Assembly: GCA_036521995.1 (NCBI GenBank)
Contig: DATDGR010000168.1
Coordinates: forward strand, 1-5,175
Reading direction: 5' to 3'
Source of the DNA: Gp13-AA77 sp036521995
GTDB lineage: Bacteria; Acidobacteriota; Terriglobia; UBA7540
DNA length: 5,175 bases
Under the pieces are notes generated by a model. It was not told the origin of the DNA. It saw only the letters and a program-made list of their open reading frames with translations, and searched no databases. Position 1 is the first letter of the stretch; the number at the start of each line of letters is the position of its first letter. This document shows positions 1 through 5,175 of the stretch, piece after piece. The position numbers and the translations under genes were made by a program.

Positions 1-600
1 GATCTTCAGGAAGTCGCCTTCGCTAATGGCGCCGGCGTTGTATTGCGACTGAGAGATATCGACGGTCTTCTGAAAGCTAACCAGGTCCTGCCGGGCAAAA
101 TCGAGCGTCGACTTGGCGAGTAGCACGTTGATGAACTGCTGCGACACATTAAAGGTCAGCGTCCGCTCGTTGTCGCTCACCTGGGACCGCGTCACGGTGG
201 TTTGGTCCTTGGCAGCTAGAACGCGCGCGTCACGCTTATGACCCCGCTCCCAAGTGAAAGCCGCAGAGAGGTCAAATTCGGTGATGGTGTTCAGATTGGC
301 CGAGGTGAACTCGCTCGGGGTAATCGGCACGAAGAGGTCGTCGTATGTGAACAGGGGGTTCGGCCGGATAGCCGCCGTGATCTCGCCCGCCTGACTCTGC
401 TGGATCTGCGAGCGGGCCGCCAGCAGCGCGTGGTTGTGCTCGAGGGCCATCTGGATGGCCTGATCGAGGTCGATTTTGACCGCCGCTTGAGACTGCCCAT
501 AAAGACTGACCGAAAGGGCCACTGCAGCGGCAAGGACACTGCCCCCAAGGTGAAGATAAACGCTCAGGTGATGAGCTGAAGCACAAAGGTCTTTACGCAT
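1..600 (-). CDS. TolC-family outer membrane efflux protein, N-terminal 200 residues (cut by window edge)
   Basis: Outer-membrane channel of a tripartite efflux or type I secretion system; it would dock with a periplasmic adaptor and an inner-membrane pump. The frame is open from an ATG at 600 to the window edge, giving exactly 200 codons with no stop, so roughly the first half of a usual 400-480 residue protein is present. Residues 1-39 look like a signal peptide: R2-K3, a hydrophobic stretch around 18-35, and probable cleavage after GQSQA. The mature part starts with the typical TolC opening (IDLDQAIQMALEHNHALLAA, 43-62), then RPNPLF at 79-84, and a helical hairpin segment ending in SQSQYNAGAISEGDFLKI (183-200), a common TolC-family pattern before the second helix. 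A GGGGA ribosome site (609-613) lies about 8 bases before the ATG. It follows a small membrane protein gene by 72 bp, probably in one operon. The style is closest to CusC/CzcC-like heavy-metal or RND partners, but the substrate cannot be read from this half. Confidence 0.9.
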   Translation of the reverse strand, partial: MRKDLCASAHHLSVYLHLGGSVLAAAVALSVSLYGQSQAAVKIDLDQAIQMALEHNHALLAARSQIQQSQAGEITAAIRPNPLFTYDDLFVPITPSEFTSANLNTITEFDLSAAFTWERGHKRDARVLAAKDQTTVTRSQVSDNERTLTFNVSQQFINVLLAKSTLDFARQDLVSFQKTVDISQSQYNAGAISEGDFLKI

Positions 601-626
601 AGTGTTTGTCCCCACAGCCGAACACT
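601..626 (-). promoter_or_regulatory. Inverted repeat enclosing the tolC-like ribosome binding site
   Basis: Directly in front of the TolC start codon, AGTGTT and AACACT form perfect 6-bp arms (601-606 and 621-626) around a 14-base loop. The loop holds the GGGGA ribosome site (609-613), and the ATG begins at the base after the stem. As RNA this could tune translation of the channel relative to the upstream gene. As DNA it could be a short operator. The stem is AU-rich and short, so chance occurrence is quite possible. Confidence 0.3.
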
Positions 627-672
627 CAAGCGCGGCGTCTGAAAAAATGTGGACTGTATAGAGGAAAAGTTG

Positions 673-1122
673 TTAGCTGACGGGAGAAAACAGGGGCGGA
701 GCCCGGCTCGACGGGCTGACAACGCTGTGCTCCTCGCTGAATTGAACCGCCAGGACAATCAGCGAACAGAACCCGAGCGTCACTAGCAACCGAGGGGCCG
801 CCGAGAGCTGAAAGCTCTCCAGCACCTGCAGCAGCCGCGCCAGGTGGATAGCATGATTCTCACCGGACCCGTCGGGCGGCGCTGCCACAAATTCGCTCGC
901 GGCACTCGGGCCGGCCGACATCTGCCCGAAGCGCACAAGGTCGTCGCTGGCGGAGATACAGGGGAAGAGGGCTACGGCCGCCAGGAAAACGGCAAAGCCC
1001 CGCCGAAAGCGATCACGCAGCCGCGAATACCGGCGCCGCTCGTGGTAGGTCAGTAGCCCCATGGCAACCAGGGCCGCGGCCGCCCAGATCAGATTGAGGG
1101 CTCCGGCTACACTCATACTCAT
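673..1122 (-). CDS. Small three-helix membrane protein of unknown function, upstream of tolC
   Basis: A 149-residue protein read from the ATG at 1122. An ATG two codons later (1116) would give 147 residues. Three hydrophobic helices are visible: about 7-24 (NLIWAAAALVAMGLL), 42-57 (GFAVFLAAVALFPCIS) and 112-127. A strongly basic segment (HERRRYSRLRDRFRRG, 27-42) lies between helices 1 and 2, so by the positive-inside rule the N-terminus is outside and the 58-110 segment is periplasmic. That segment starts with a C-x-x-x-x-D-D motif (C55, D60, D61), has a Pro/Gly-rich middle, then H90 and H93 before an amphipathic stretch (LARLLQVLESFQL). I recall similar small proteins beside TolC and RND genes in Acidobacteria but know no assigned function. 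The frame stays open upstream to an ATG at 1380 (235 residues). I prefer the shorter form because residues 20-86 of the long form are Ser/Arg/Thr-rich, low in hydrophobics and unlike a domain. No clear ribosome site precedes 1122, but a promoter-like pair lies right before it. Confidence 0.68.
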   Translation of the reverse strand: MSMSVAGALNLIWAAAALVAMGLLTYHERRRYSRLRDRFRRGFAVFLAAVALFPCISASDDLVRFGQMSAGPSAASEFVAAPPDGSGENHAIHLARLLQVLESFQLSAAPRLLVTLGFCSLIVLAVQFSEEHSVVSPSSRAPPLFSPVS

Positions 1123-1125
1123 CAA

Positions 1126-1155
1126 AATGTATCGGATGCCGGTCGAGGAAGTCAA
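1126..1155 (-). promoter_or_regulatory. Candidate sigma70-type promoter for the small membrane protein/tolC unit
   Basis: On the minus strand, TTGACT (1150-1155, five of six bases of TTGACA) is followed after 18 bases by TACATT (1126-1131, four of six of TATAAT). Transcription would start near 1119-1120, on top of the two candidate ATGs at 1122 and 1116, so the message would be leaderless or nearly so. This agrees with the lack of a Shine-Dalgarno sequence there. It is a pattern match only. Confidence 0.35.
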
Positions 1156-1323
1156 GGCGGTTGTTTCAATGGTGGCACCGCTCGCGATCGAAACTCGGGT
1201 AAACGAGCTTGAAAAAGGGCCTGTTCGTAATCCCGAGTCACGCGCTGCGGTTCGCTGTCTGACCGCTGCGTAAGTGTCCGAGCTGGTCGACCGATTTCTG
1301 GAAAATCGTTTGGGGTTTGACCG

Positions 1324-1380
1324 GCGGCTCTTGGCGAGCAGCCCTAGACTGTAGCGAACGTCTTGAAGGAAGGCTTGCAT
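1324..1380 (-). pseudogene. Orphan N-terminus of an ADOP/MacB-like permease (remnant)
   Basis: The first 19 codons from the ATG at 1380 read MQAFLQDVRYSLGLLAKSR, closely resembling the start of acidobacterial duplicated orphan permeases (ABC-type MacB/FtsX-like, about 800 residues), which begin like M-x-x-x-x-x-D-L/V-R-Y-x-L-R-x-L-x-K-S-P-G-F. A strong ribosome site, AAAGGGGGA (1389-1397), sits 8 bases upstream, as for a real gene. After the KSR the resemblance stops: the expected PGFT and the first hydrophobic helix (usually A-V-L-T-L-A-L-G-I-G-A-N) are absent, and I found no continuation in the other two forward frames. The reading frame then runs on without a stop into the small membrane protein gene. 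The simplest reading is a deletion or recombination scar of a permease gene. A functional 235-residue fusion start is the alternative. Confidence 0.5.
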
Positions 1381-1428
1381 TTACATTGTCCCCCTTTCCG
1401 GCCGACCTGAAGCCCGGGCCGAACGGCT

Positions 1429-1487
1429 TCCGTCACCCGCCACCTTACGAGTGCACGGGCTATCCGCAGTGACCTCCGTCACTCGCC
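1429..1487. repeat. 13-bp near-repeat with an associated dyad, candidate operator pair
   Basis: On the plus strand TCCGTCACCCGCC (1429-1441) and TCCGTCACTCGCC (1475-1487) differ at one base and start 46 bp apart. The second copy overlaps a perfect inverted repeat AGTGAC-CTCC-GTCACT (1468-1483). The first has only a degraded left arm. On the minus strand the extended units read like GGCGRGTGACGGARGYC. A repeat with a dyad upstream of an efflux unit could be a regulator site, but no known regulator is matched with confidence. Confidence 0.35.
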
Positions 1488-1607
1488 GGCGGCATCATCG
1501 CGGTTTGGGTTTGCGGGTACCCGCCTCTGGAGACTGGCCCGACACAAGAAGAGCTTGGCGGTTGATGGAAAAGCTTTGAGAGGTCCGGAAGGAATTTCAA
1601 TCATTTG

Positions 1608-1624
1608 GGCGCCCTTGCAGCGCC
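1608..1624 (-). terminator. Weak hairpin after the response regulator
   Basis: Four bases after the response regulator stop (1629-1631), GGCGC and GCGCC form a 5-bp GC stem with a 7-base loop on the minus strand. No run of T follows (the sequence goes on CAAATGATT), so it is not a classical intrinsic terminator. It may only slow polymerase or stabilise the message end. Confidence 0.18.
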
Positions 1625-1628
1625 TCAC

Positions 1629-2342
1629 TCATCTTGGATCTTGAGCCGGCAGGCAGAACCGGTAGCCGGCCCAAGGTTCGGTCAGCAGATAACGAGGCTT
1701 GGCGGGGTCGGGCTCGACCTTCTTGCGGAGGCGGTTCATAAACACGCGGAGATATTCGTACTCATCGCCGTAGTCGGGTCCCCAGATCGCCTGCAGAAGC
1801 TCCCGGTGGGTGAGGACCTTATTGGGATGCGCAACGAAGTAGGAAAGCAAGTCCAACTCCTTTGAGGTGAGATGGGCCTGTTGGCCGTGAATCGTCACCT
1901 GGCGAGCTTCGAAGTCAATCTCAACGCCTTCGAGAGCGAGGTGTCTCGGTATGACTCCCGAGGACAGAGGCGTGTGGCGCAGCGCGGCTCGAATGCGGGC
2001 CAAAAGCTCCGGCGTGCTATAGGGTTTGGTCACATAGTCGTCGGCGCCCGCGTCCAGCGCCTCTACCTTATCTTTCTCGCCGCTCTTAACGGTCAGAACA
2101 ATGATGGCGAGATCCGAGGCTCGACGCGAGGCACGAATGGACCGGCAAGTCTCGATGCCGTTCAGGCCGGGCATGTTCATGTCCAACAGGATGAGATCAT
2201 ACCGACCGTCGCGAAGCATCTCCAAAGCCGCTTCTCCACTGCGTGCCTCGGCCATCTCGTAGCCGTTGGCCACCAGCGTAGTGCGCATCACGCGTCGGAT
2301 CTGAGGCTCGTCATCAATCACGAGAATCCGCCCCGCACTCAT
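1629..2342 (-). CDS. KdpE-like OmpR/PhoB-family response regulator
   Basis: Cytoplasmic transcription factor activated by phosphorylation from the adjacent kinase; 237 residues, normal for the family. The receiver domain (about 5-120) has the acidic pocket D10-D11, the phosphoacceptor D54 (LILLDMNMPGLNG), the switch T84, and the Y103/K106 pair in DDYVTKPY. The winged-helix DNA-binding domain (about 135-231) includes LTSKELDLLSYF, KVLTHRELLQAIWGPDYGDE, the recognition helix YEYLRVFMNRLRKKVE (195-210), and a final hairpin ending GYRF. The WGP, YLRVFMNRLRKKVEPDPAKPR and TEPWAGYRF strings are closest to KdpE among the E. coli regulators I know. Its ATG overlaps the kinase stop as ATGA, and a GAGGT ribosome site lies inside the kinase end, so the two are translationally coupled. 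No kdpFABC genes are visible, so potassium control should not be assumed. The target may be the efflux unit downstream (inference). Confidence 0.93.
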   Translation of the reverse strand: MSAGRILVIDDEPQIRRVMRTTLVANGYEMAEARSGEAALEMLRDGRYDLILLDMNMPGLNGIETCRSIRASRRASDLAIIVLTVKSGEKDKVEALDAGADDYVTKPYSTPELLARIRAALRHTPLSSGVIPRHLALEGVEIDFEARQVTIHGQQAHLTSKELDLLSYFVAHPNKVLTHRELLQAIWGPDYGDEYEYLRVFMNRLRKKVEPDPAKPRYLLTEPWAGYRFCLPAQDPR

Positions 2343-3844
2343 TTTGTGACCTCGCCGTCAGCGAGTGGCAGCGACAGGCAGAACTCCGAACCTTCCGAGG
2401 AGCTCTCTTCCAGCCACACTTCGCCCCCGTGCACGCGCGCGATCTCATGGGCGATTGCCAACCCCATGCCCGTACCCCAAGTCCGGCGCGCGTTCGACCC
2501 GCGGAAGAACTTCTCAAACACCCGCGACCGCTCCGCCGCCAGAACCCCGTGTCCATGGTCGCGGACGCCGATCACCACCCGGCCGCCATCGCGCCAGCCC
2601 CGCAGAACCACCTGCGAGCGCTGCGGCGAGTACCTGACGGCGTTATCCAAGAGCTGGCGGATGGCGAGCTTGACAAGGTCTGGGTCCACGCTGACCTCCG
2701 GAAGGTCCTTTTCCAGGTCCAGGCTGACGGTTCTACCTTCGGTGGAGGCCTCCATCGTGCGCAGAACGTCGCCCAGCATTCCGGCCACTGTGTGCTGAGC
2801 CCGAGTCACCTGGACGGCGCCAGCCTCGATCCGCGCCATCCGGATGGATTCGGTTACCAGCCGGTTGAGATGGTCAATCTCTTCGTCGACCACGGTCACC
2901 AGTTCCCGCCGGCCTTGAGGCTCAGCCACGGCGCCCGACAGCAGGGCACTCGTCGACGCCTTCATCGACGTTAGAGGAGTCTTGAACTCGTGGGCCATCG
3001 CGTCCAGCAACGTCGACTTCAGCTCCTGGCTCTGCCGGGCCGCCTCGGCCCGGTAGGCAGCCTCCTGGGCTCGTGACTTTTCGAGCCCAATCGCCGCCAA
3101 GTTTGCGAGTGCCTGGAGCACGGTATCGGACGGCAGCTGACCGCGGAGGGCAAGCGCGCCGATAGGCTCCCCGCCCAGCCGGATCGCCGTCACAATGGTC
3201 TCCCTCAACTCGTCTCGGAAAAGCGTCCCTTTCAAGGCTGCCTCGTGCAACCGGTCATCGATGCCGGGCAGGTCCTCCGGCCCGGTGTAGTGAATTGTTC
3301 CCGTGCCCCGATCGTAGAGCGCCGCAGCGGAAAAATCGAACACTTGGGCAATCTGCCGCGCTATTTGCCGGGCTACGCTCTCCTCCGAGTTCGTCAGCAA
3401 AATGGAGCGGCTCAGCGAGTAGAGCCTTTCCATGTCCTGCTGCCGGGCCAAGGCCTCACGGGTGCGCTGCTTAGCTCGCGATGAAACTTCACTGGCGATG
3501 ATCGATGTCGCCAGGAACGCAACAAAGGCCACCCAGTTCTGAGGATCGGCAACGGTAAAAGTGAGAACCGGAGGAAGGAAGAAGAAGTTGAAGCACAGCA
3601 GAGCTGCAATCGAGGCTGCCATGGCTTCCAGGAAGCCCCAGAGCGTGGCCACGGCCAGAACTGCAACCAGATAAGCGAAACCGGCCGTAGTGGCATTCAC
3701 CTGGATCACGCGGAAGCCGACGAAGGTGATGGAAGCCACAATTGCCAGGGCGCCCAGGACCCGCAATGCCGCGCCGCGGATCGCAGCCCAGCGAAGGTGG
3801 GCCCGGCCGTCGAACCGGGTTTGGAAGTCTGAAATAGTTGCCAT
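2339..3844 (-). CDS. DUF4118 sensor histidine kinase, KdpD C-terminal-like
   Basis: Inner-membrane kinase that autophosphorylates a histidine and passes phosphate to the regulator encoded next. From the ATG at 3844 it has 501 residues. Order: four closely packed membrane helices at about 24-45, 53-71, 72-90 and 103-119 with the DUF4118 signature FNFFFLPP and TFTVADPQNWVAF; a charged linker; a GAF-like domain at about 140-257; HisKA with H285 in AHEFKTPLTS; and HATPase_c with the N box LLDNAVRYSP (N401), G1 DHGHG (429-433), F box FEKFFRG (443-449) and G2 GTGMGL (457-462). All catalytic boxes look intact. Compared with full KdpD (about 900 residues) it lacks the N-terminal KdpD and Usp domains. 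The frame is open upstream to a GTG at 3922, but those 26 residues look non-coding and no ribosome site is seen there; the ATG at 3844 also has only a weak site. It lies 128 bp after the epimerase gene, so co-transcription is uncertain. The signal sensed is unknown. Confidence 0.92.
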   Translation of the reverse strand: MATISDFQTRFDGRAHLRWAAIRGAALRVLGALAIVASITFVGFRVIQVNATTAGFAYLVAVLAVATLWGFLEAMAASIAALLCFNFFFLPPVLTFTVADPQNWVAFVAFLATSIIASEVSSRAKQRTREALARQQDMERLYSLSRSILLTNSEESVARQIARQIAQVFDFSAAALYDRGTGTIHYTGPEDLPGIDDRLHEAALKGTLFRDELRETIVTAIRLGGEPIGALALRGQLPSDTVLQALANLAAIGLEKSRAQEAAYRAEAARQSQELKSTLLDAMAHEFKTPLTSMKASTSALLSGAVAEPQGRRELVTVVDEEIDHLNRLVTESIRMARIEAGAVQVTRAQHTVAGMLGDVLRTMEASTEGRTVSLDLEKDLPEVSVDPDLVKLAIRQLLDNAVRYSPQRSQVVLRGWRDGGRVVIGVRDHGHGVLAAERSRVFEKFFRGSNARRTWGTGMGLAIAHEIARVHGGEVWLEESSSEGSEFCLSLPLADGEVTK

Positions 3845-3972
3845 GAGAGAAAACTCTATCAGGATGTCCAAAGCGACGCTTCGAGAAGGCTCTAGCACCG
3901 ACGCATTTCGTCCCGGGGCCACCAGGAGCTTCGCTCGGCTACCGTCGATGCAGCGCTTGCGAAGAGGTGCGT

Positions 3973-4983
3973 CTACGCGTCCAATTCTTGGGTGCCCAGT
4001 CTGTTCTCACTCTGGAGCCGTCGAAAGATCTCCGCGGTCTCGCGAATGCCCTCTTCAAGCGATTTCGCCGGCAGATCGCCGAAGTCACGCCGCAGCGCGC
4101 TGTCATCGATGTCGGCTGCGACCGGGAGCGACTTGCCCTCGGCGCGGATCAGCGCTCCGGCCTCAGGGAAGATCCGCTTCAAAGCGGCAAGGATCTCATC
4201 CGTGCTCACCACCGCGCCCCGAGGCGTGTACACCCGCGCGCCCTTAAATTCGGACTGCGCCGCCCGGATGAAGATGGAAGCCGTGTCTCGCACGTACTGC
4301 ATGTCGGCCTTGCCGGTGAAGGCAATGGTGTAAGGGCGGCCTACCACGCAGGCCTTAATGGCCTTGGTAGGACCCGAGGTCATACCTTGGTCGCGGCCTA
4401 CGCCGTACACGGTTGACGGGCGCAGGGCCGCGCTCGGGATCCCGTCGTTCGCATAGTAGACTCGTGCGCATCCCTCGTTGCATTGCTTATAGACGCCGTA
4501 GAGCGTGGAGGGCTGGAGGGGGGCGTCGTCTGGAACGCGCCCCGGTTCATAGTATTCTTCCGGCCCGTAAACGGCTGCCGAGCTGGCGTAGACAATCTTG
4601 CGAACGTGGTCGCGGTGCCGCTTCGCGGCTTCGAATACATTCACGGTGCCCACCACGTTGACCAGCGCTCCCAGGTGTGGATCGGCCGCGCAGAAAGGCA
4701 CCTGGAGGGCCGCCAGGTGAATGATGTGGGTAATCCCGTTGTCCGCCACGGCGCGTTCCATGTCTTCAGGCTTGCTGACGTCTCCCCGGACGAGGGGCGC
4801 CATCCCCAGTTGTTCTTCAGTGAGCAACGCCCGCAACCGGTGAGAATCGGCATCGACGTCGAAGATCAACAGCCACTCTCCCTCTTCCAAAAGCACCTTT
4901 ACAACCCAGGCACCGATGAAGCCTTTGGCTCCTGTGACCAAAAAGCGCCTGGAGGTCCCGCCGTCACTGGTCTTGGTTGTCAT
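3973..4983 (-). CDS. NAD(P)-dependent epimerase/dehydratase (extended SDR family)
   Basis: Soluble oxidoreductase or epimerase of the GalE-like extended short-chain dehydrogenase family, 336 residues. The Rossmann fold begins RRFLVTGAKGFIGAWVV with the G18-x-x-G21-x-x-G24 motif. D42 at the end of the second strand favours NAD(H) binding. RGDVSKPEDM (66-75) and HLAA (89-92) are typical cofactor-loop motifs. The catalytic triad is S135 (YASSAAVYG), Y162 and K166 (LYGVYK), followed by ALRPSTVYG (186-194). The substrate is probably a nucleotide sugar, free sugar or sugar acid but cannot be fixed from sequence. The start is the ATG at 4983, with AAGGAGA at 4994-5000. An in-frame upstream extension to 5169 runs antisense through the divergent reductase and lacks the domain. 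It diverges from an aldo/keto reductase gene 70 bp away, suggesting shared control and a joint role in sugar or carbonyl metabolism (inference). Confidence 0.9.
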   Translation of the reverse strand: MTTKTSDGGTSRRFLVTGAKGFIGAWVVKVLLEEGEWLLIFDVDADSHRLRALLTEEQLGMAPLVRGDVSKPEDMERAVADNGITHIIHLAALQVPFCAADPHLGALVNVVGTVNVFEAAKRHRDHVRKIVYASSAAVYGPEEYYEPGRVPDDAPLQPSTLYGVYKQCNEGCARVYYANDGIPSAALRPSTVYGVGRDQGMTSGPTKAIKACVVGRPYTIAFTGKADMQYVRDTASIFIRAAQSEFKGARVYTPRGAVVSTDEILAALKRIFPEAGALIRAEGKSLPVAADIDDSALRRDFGDLPAKSLEEGIRETAEIFRRLQSENRLGTQELDA

Positions 4984-5053
4984 CCGTAGTAGGTCTCCTT
5001 GGAATCCTTCGTATATGATGCCACTGAAGTGGTTATTCGACGAGGGGCCGATT
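4984..5053. promoter_or_regulatory. Divergent intergenic control region with a 12-bp dyad
   Basis: Seventy bases separate the two divergent starts, so both promoters must lie here or extend into the genes. A dyad CCACT-GA-AGTGG (5021-5032) sits near the middle and could be an operator serving both directions. A -10-like TATGAT (5014-5019) faces the reductase, but no good -35 hexamer stands at the right distance. Ribosome sites mark both ends: AAGGAGA (4994-5000, minus strand) and GAGGGG (5042-5047, plus strand). Confidence 0.4.
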
Positions 5054-5175
5054 ATGAACCCGACCGAAAAGCGAAGGGTGGGCAGGACCGGGCTGTTCGT
5101 GACACGCATGGGCATGGGCGGCGCTGCGCTGGGCGGCCTGTACCAGAAGGTTTCGGATTCGTCGTCCACAGCTGC
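5054..5175 (+). CDS. Aldo/keto reductase, N-terminal 40 residues (cut by window edge)
   Basis: The only plus-strand gene. From the ATG at 5054 it reads MNPTEKRRVGRTGLFVTRMG, then MGGAALGGLYQKVSDSSSTA, up to the window edge. The pattern (K-R-R-x-G-R-T-G-L-x-V-T-R-x-G-x-G-G-A-x-L-G-x-L-Y) is that of aldo/keto reductases of the D-threo-aldose 1-dehydrogenase / L-fucose dehydrogenase type, TIM-barrel NAD(P)H enzymes of about 320-340 residues that oxidise sugars to lactones or reduce carbonyls. The catalytic D-Y-K-H residues lie beyond the window, so activity cannot be judged. GAGGGG at 5042-5047 is 6 bases before this ATG. In-frame ATGs at 5015 and 5018 have no ribosome site, and the family homology starts at 5054. 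Confidence 0.8.
   Translation, partial: MNPTEKRRVGRTGLFVTRMGMGGAALGGLYQKVSDSSSTA

Larger units (their letters stand above)
1123..1628. other. About 500 bp without a confident gene between response regulator and efflux unit
   Basis: From the response regulator stop to the small membrane protein start. It contains, in minus-strand order: a weak hairpin just after the response regulator (1608-1624); a perfect 12-bp palindrome GCGGGTACCCGC (1513-1524); a 13-bp near-repeat (1429-1441 and 1475-1487), the second copy within a TGAC-N4-GTCA type dyad; a strong ribosome site with the permease-like start (1324-1397); a stretch at 1123-1323 that is open in one frame but Ser/Arg/Thr-rich and not convincingly coding; and a promoter-like pair (1126-1155). 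No RNA gene or transposon end was recognised. Its length and repeats make it the best candidate control region for the efflux unit. Confidence 0.55.

Noticed and set aside
238..586. Open frames on both strands inside the tolC region
   Set aside because: The minus-strand TolC frame runs unbroken from 600 to the window edge with signal peptide and family motifs; the others overlap it in different frames.
631..700. Separate promoter for tolC (TATACA around 654-659 on the minus strand)
   Set aside because: A -10-like hexamer is present but the position 17 bases upstream (CCGTCA-like) is a poor -35, and the short gap suggests co-transcription with the upstream gene.
1872..2798. Plus-strand open frame of 308 codons
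   Set aside because: It lies antisense to the kinase and regulator genes, whose motifs are unmistakable. Its protein is Ser/Arg/Pro/Thr-rich with no recognisable domain, a typical GC-rich shadow frame.
3845..3922. GTG start for the kinase adding 26 residues
   Set aside because: No ribosome site and no homology-like content; the ATG at 3844 directly precedes a sensible cytoplasmic N-terminus.
3929..3964. Inverted repeat CTTCGC / GCGAAG between epimerase and kinase as a terminator
   Set aside because: Arms of 6 bp with a 24-base loop and no following T run; too weak for an intrinsic terminator.
3690..4416. Plus-strand open frames over the kinase N-terminus and epimerase C-terminus
   Set aside because: Arg/Ser/Pro-rich translations antisense to conserved coding sequence, with no motif and no convincing ribosome site.
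4483..4989. Plus-strand open frame of 168 codons opposite the epimerase
   Set aside because: Antisense to the Rossmann-fold part of the epimerase; composition is a mirror of the real gene.
4984..5169. N-terminal extension of the epimerase by 62 residues
   Set aside because: The frame is open but the extension has no domain character, overlaps the reductase antisense and bypasses a good ribosome site before the ATG at 4983.

Overview
The window suggests a moderately GC-rich Gram-negative bacterium, most likely from Acidobacteriota. The hints are a remnant resembling the N-terminus of the MacB-like permeases expanded in that phylum (ADOPs), a small three-helix membrane protein of a type I associate with acidobacterial TolC genes, and a short KdpD-like kinase. 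This is inferred from remembered family features and was not tested by any search. No rRNA, tRNA, CRISPR array or complete mobile element was seen.

Layout, right to left, because nearly all genes are on the minus strand. At the right edge, the first 40 codons of an aldo/keto reductase run rightward (5054 to the window end). It diverges across 70 bp from an extended short-chain NAD(P)-dependent epimerase/dehydratase (3973-4983, minus). After a 128-bp gap comes a two-component system: a DUF4118 sensor kinase resembling the C-terminal half of KdpD (2339-3844) and a KdpE-like response regulator (1629-2342), joined by an ATGA overlap. About 500 bp without a confident gene follow (1123-1628). This stretch holds a near-repeat and dyad, a palindrome, an orphan permease start with a strong ribosome binding site, and a sigma70-like promoter. 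Then come a small membrane protein of unknown function (673-1122) and the first 200 codons of a TolC-family outer membrane efflux protein (1-600), cut by the window edge.

Functionally the left part looks like the start of a tripartite efflux operon, with the small protein first, then TolC, and probably a periplasmic adaptor and an inner-membrane pump beyond the window. The two-component pair lies just upstream in the same direction and may control it, but nothing in the sequence proves that. The divergent dehydrogenase/reductase pair looks like a separate sugar or carbonyl metabolism locus.

I see no convincing wholly new system. The items most worth a second look are the small membrane protein, the permease-start remnant that is open in frame with it, and the repeat and dyad elements in front of them.
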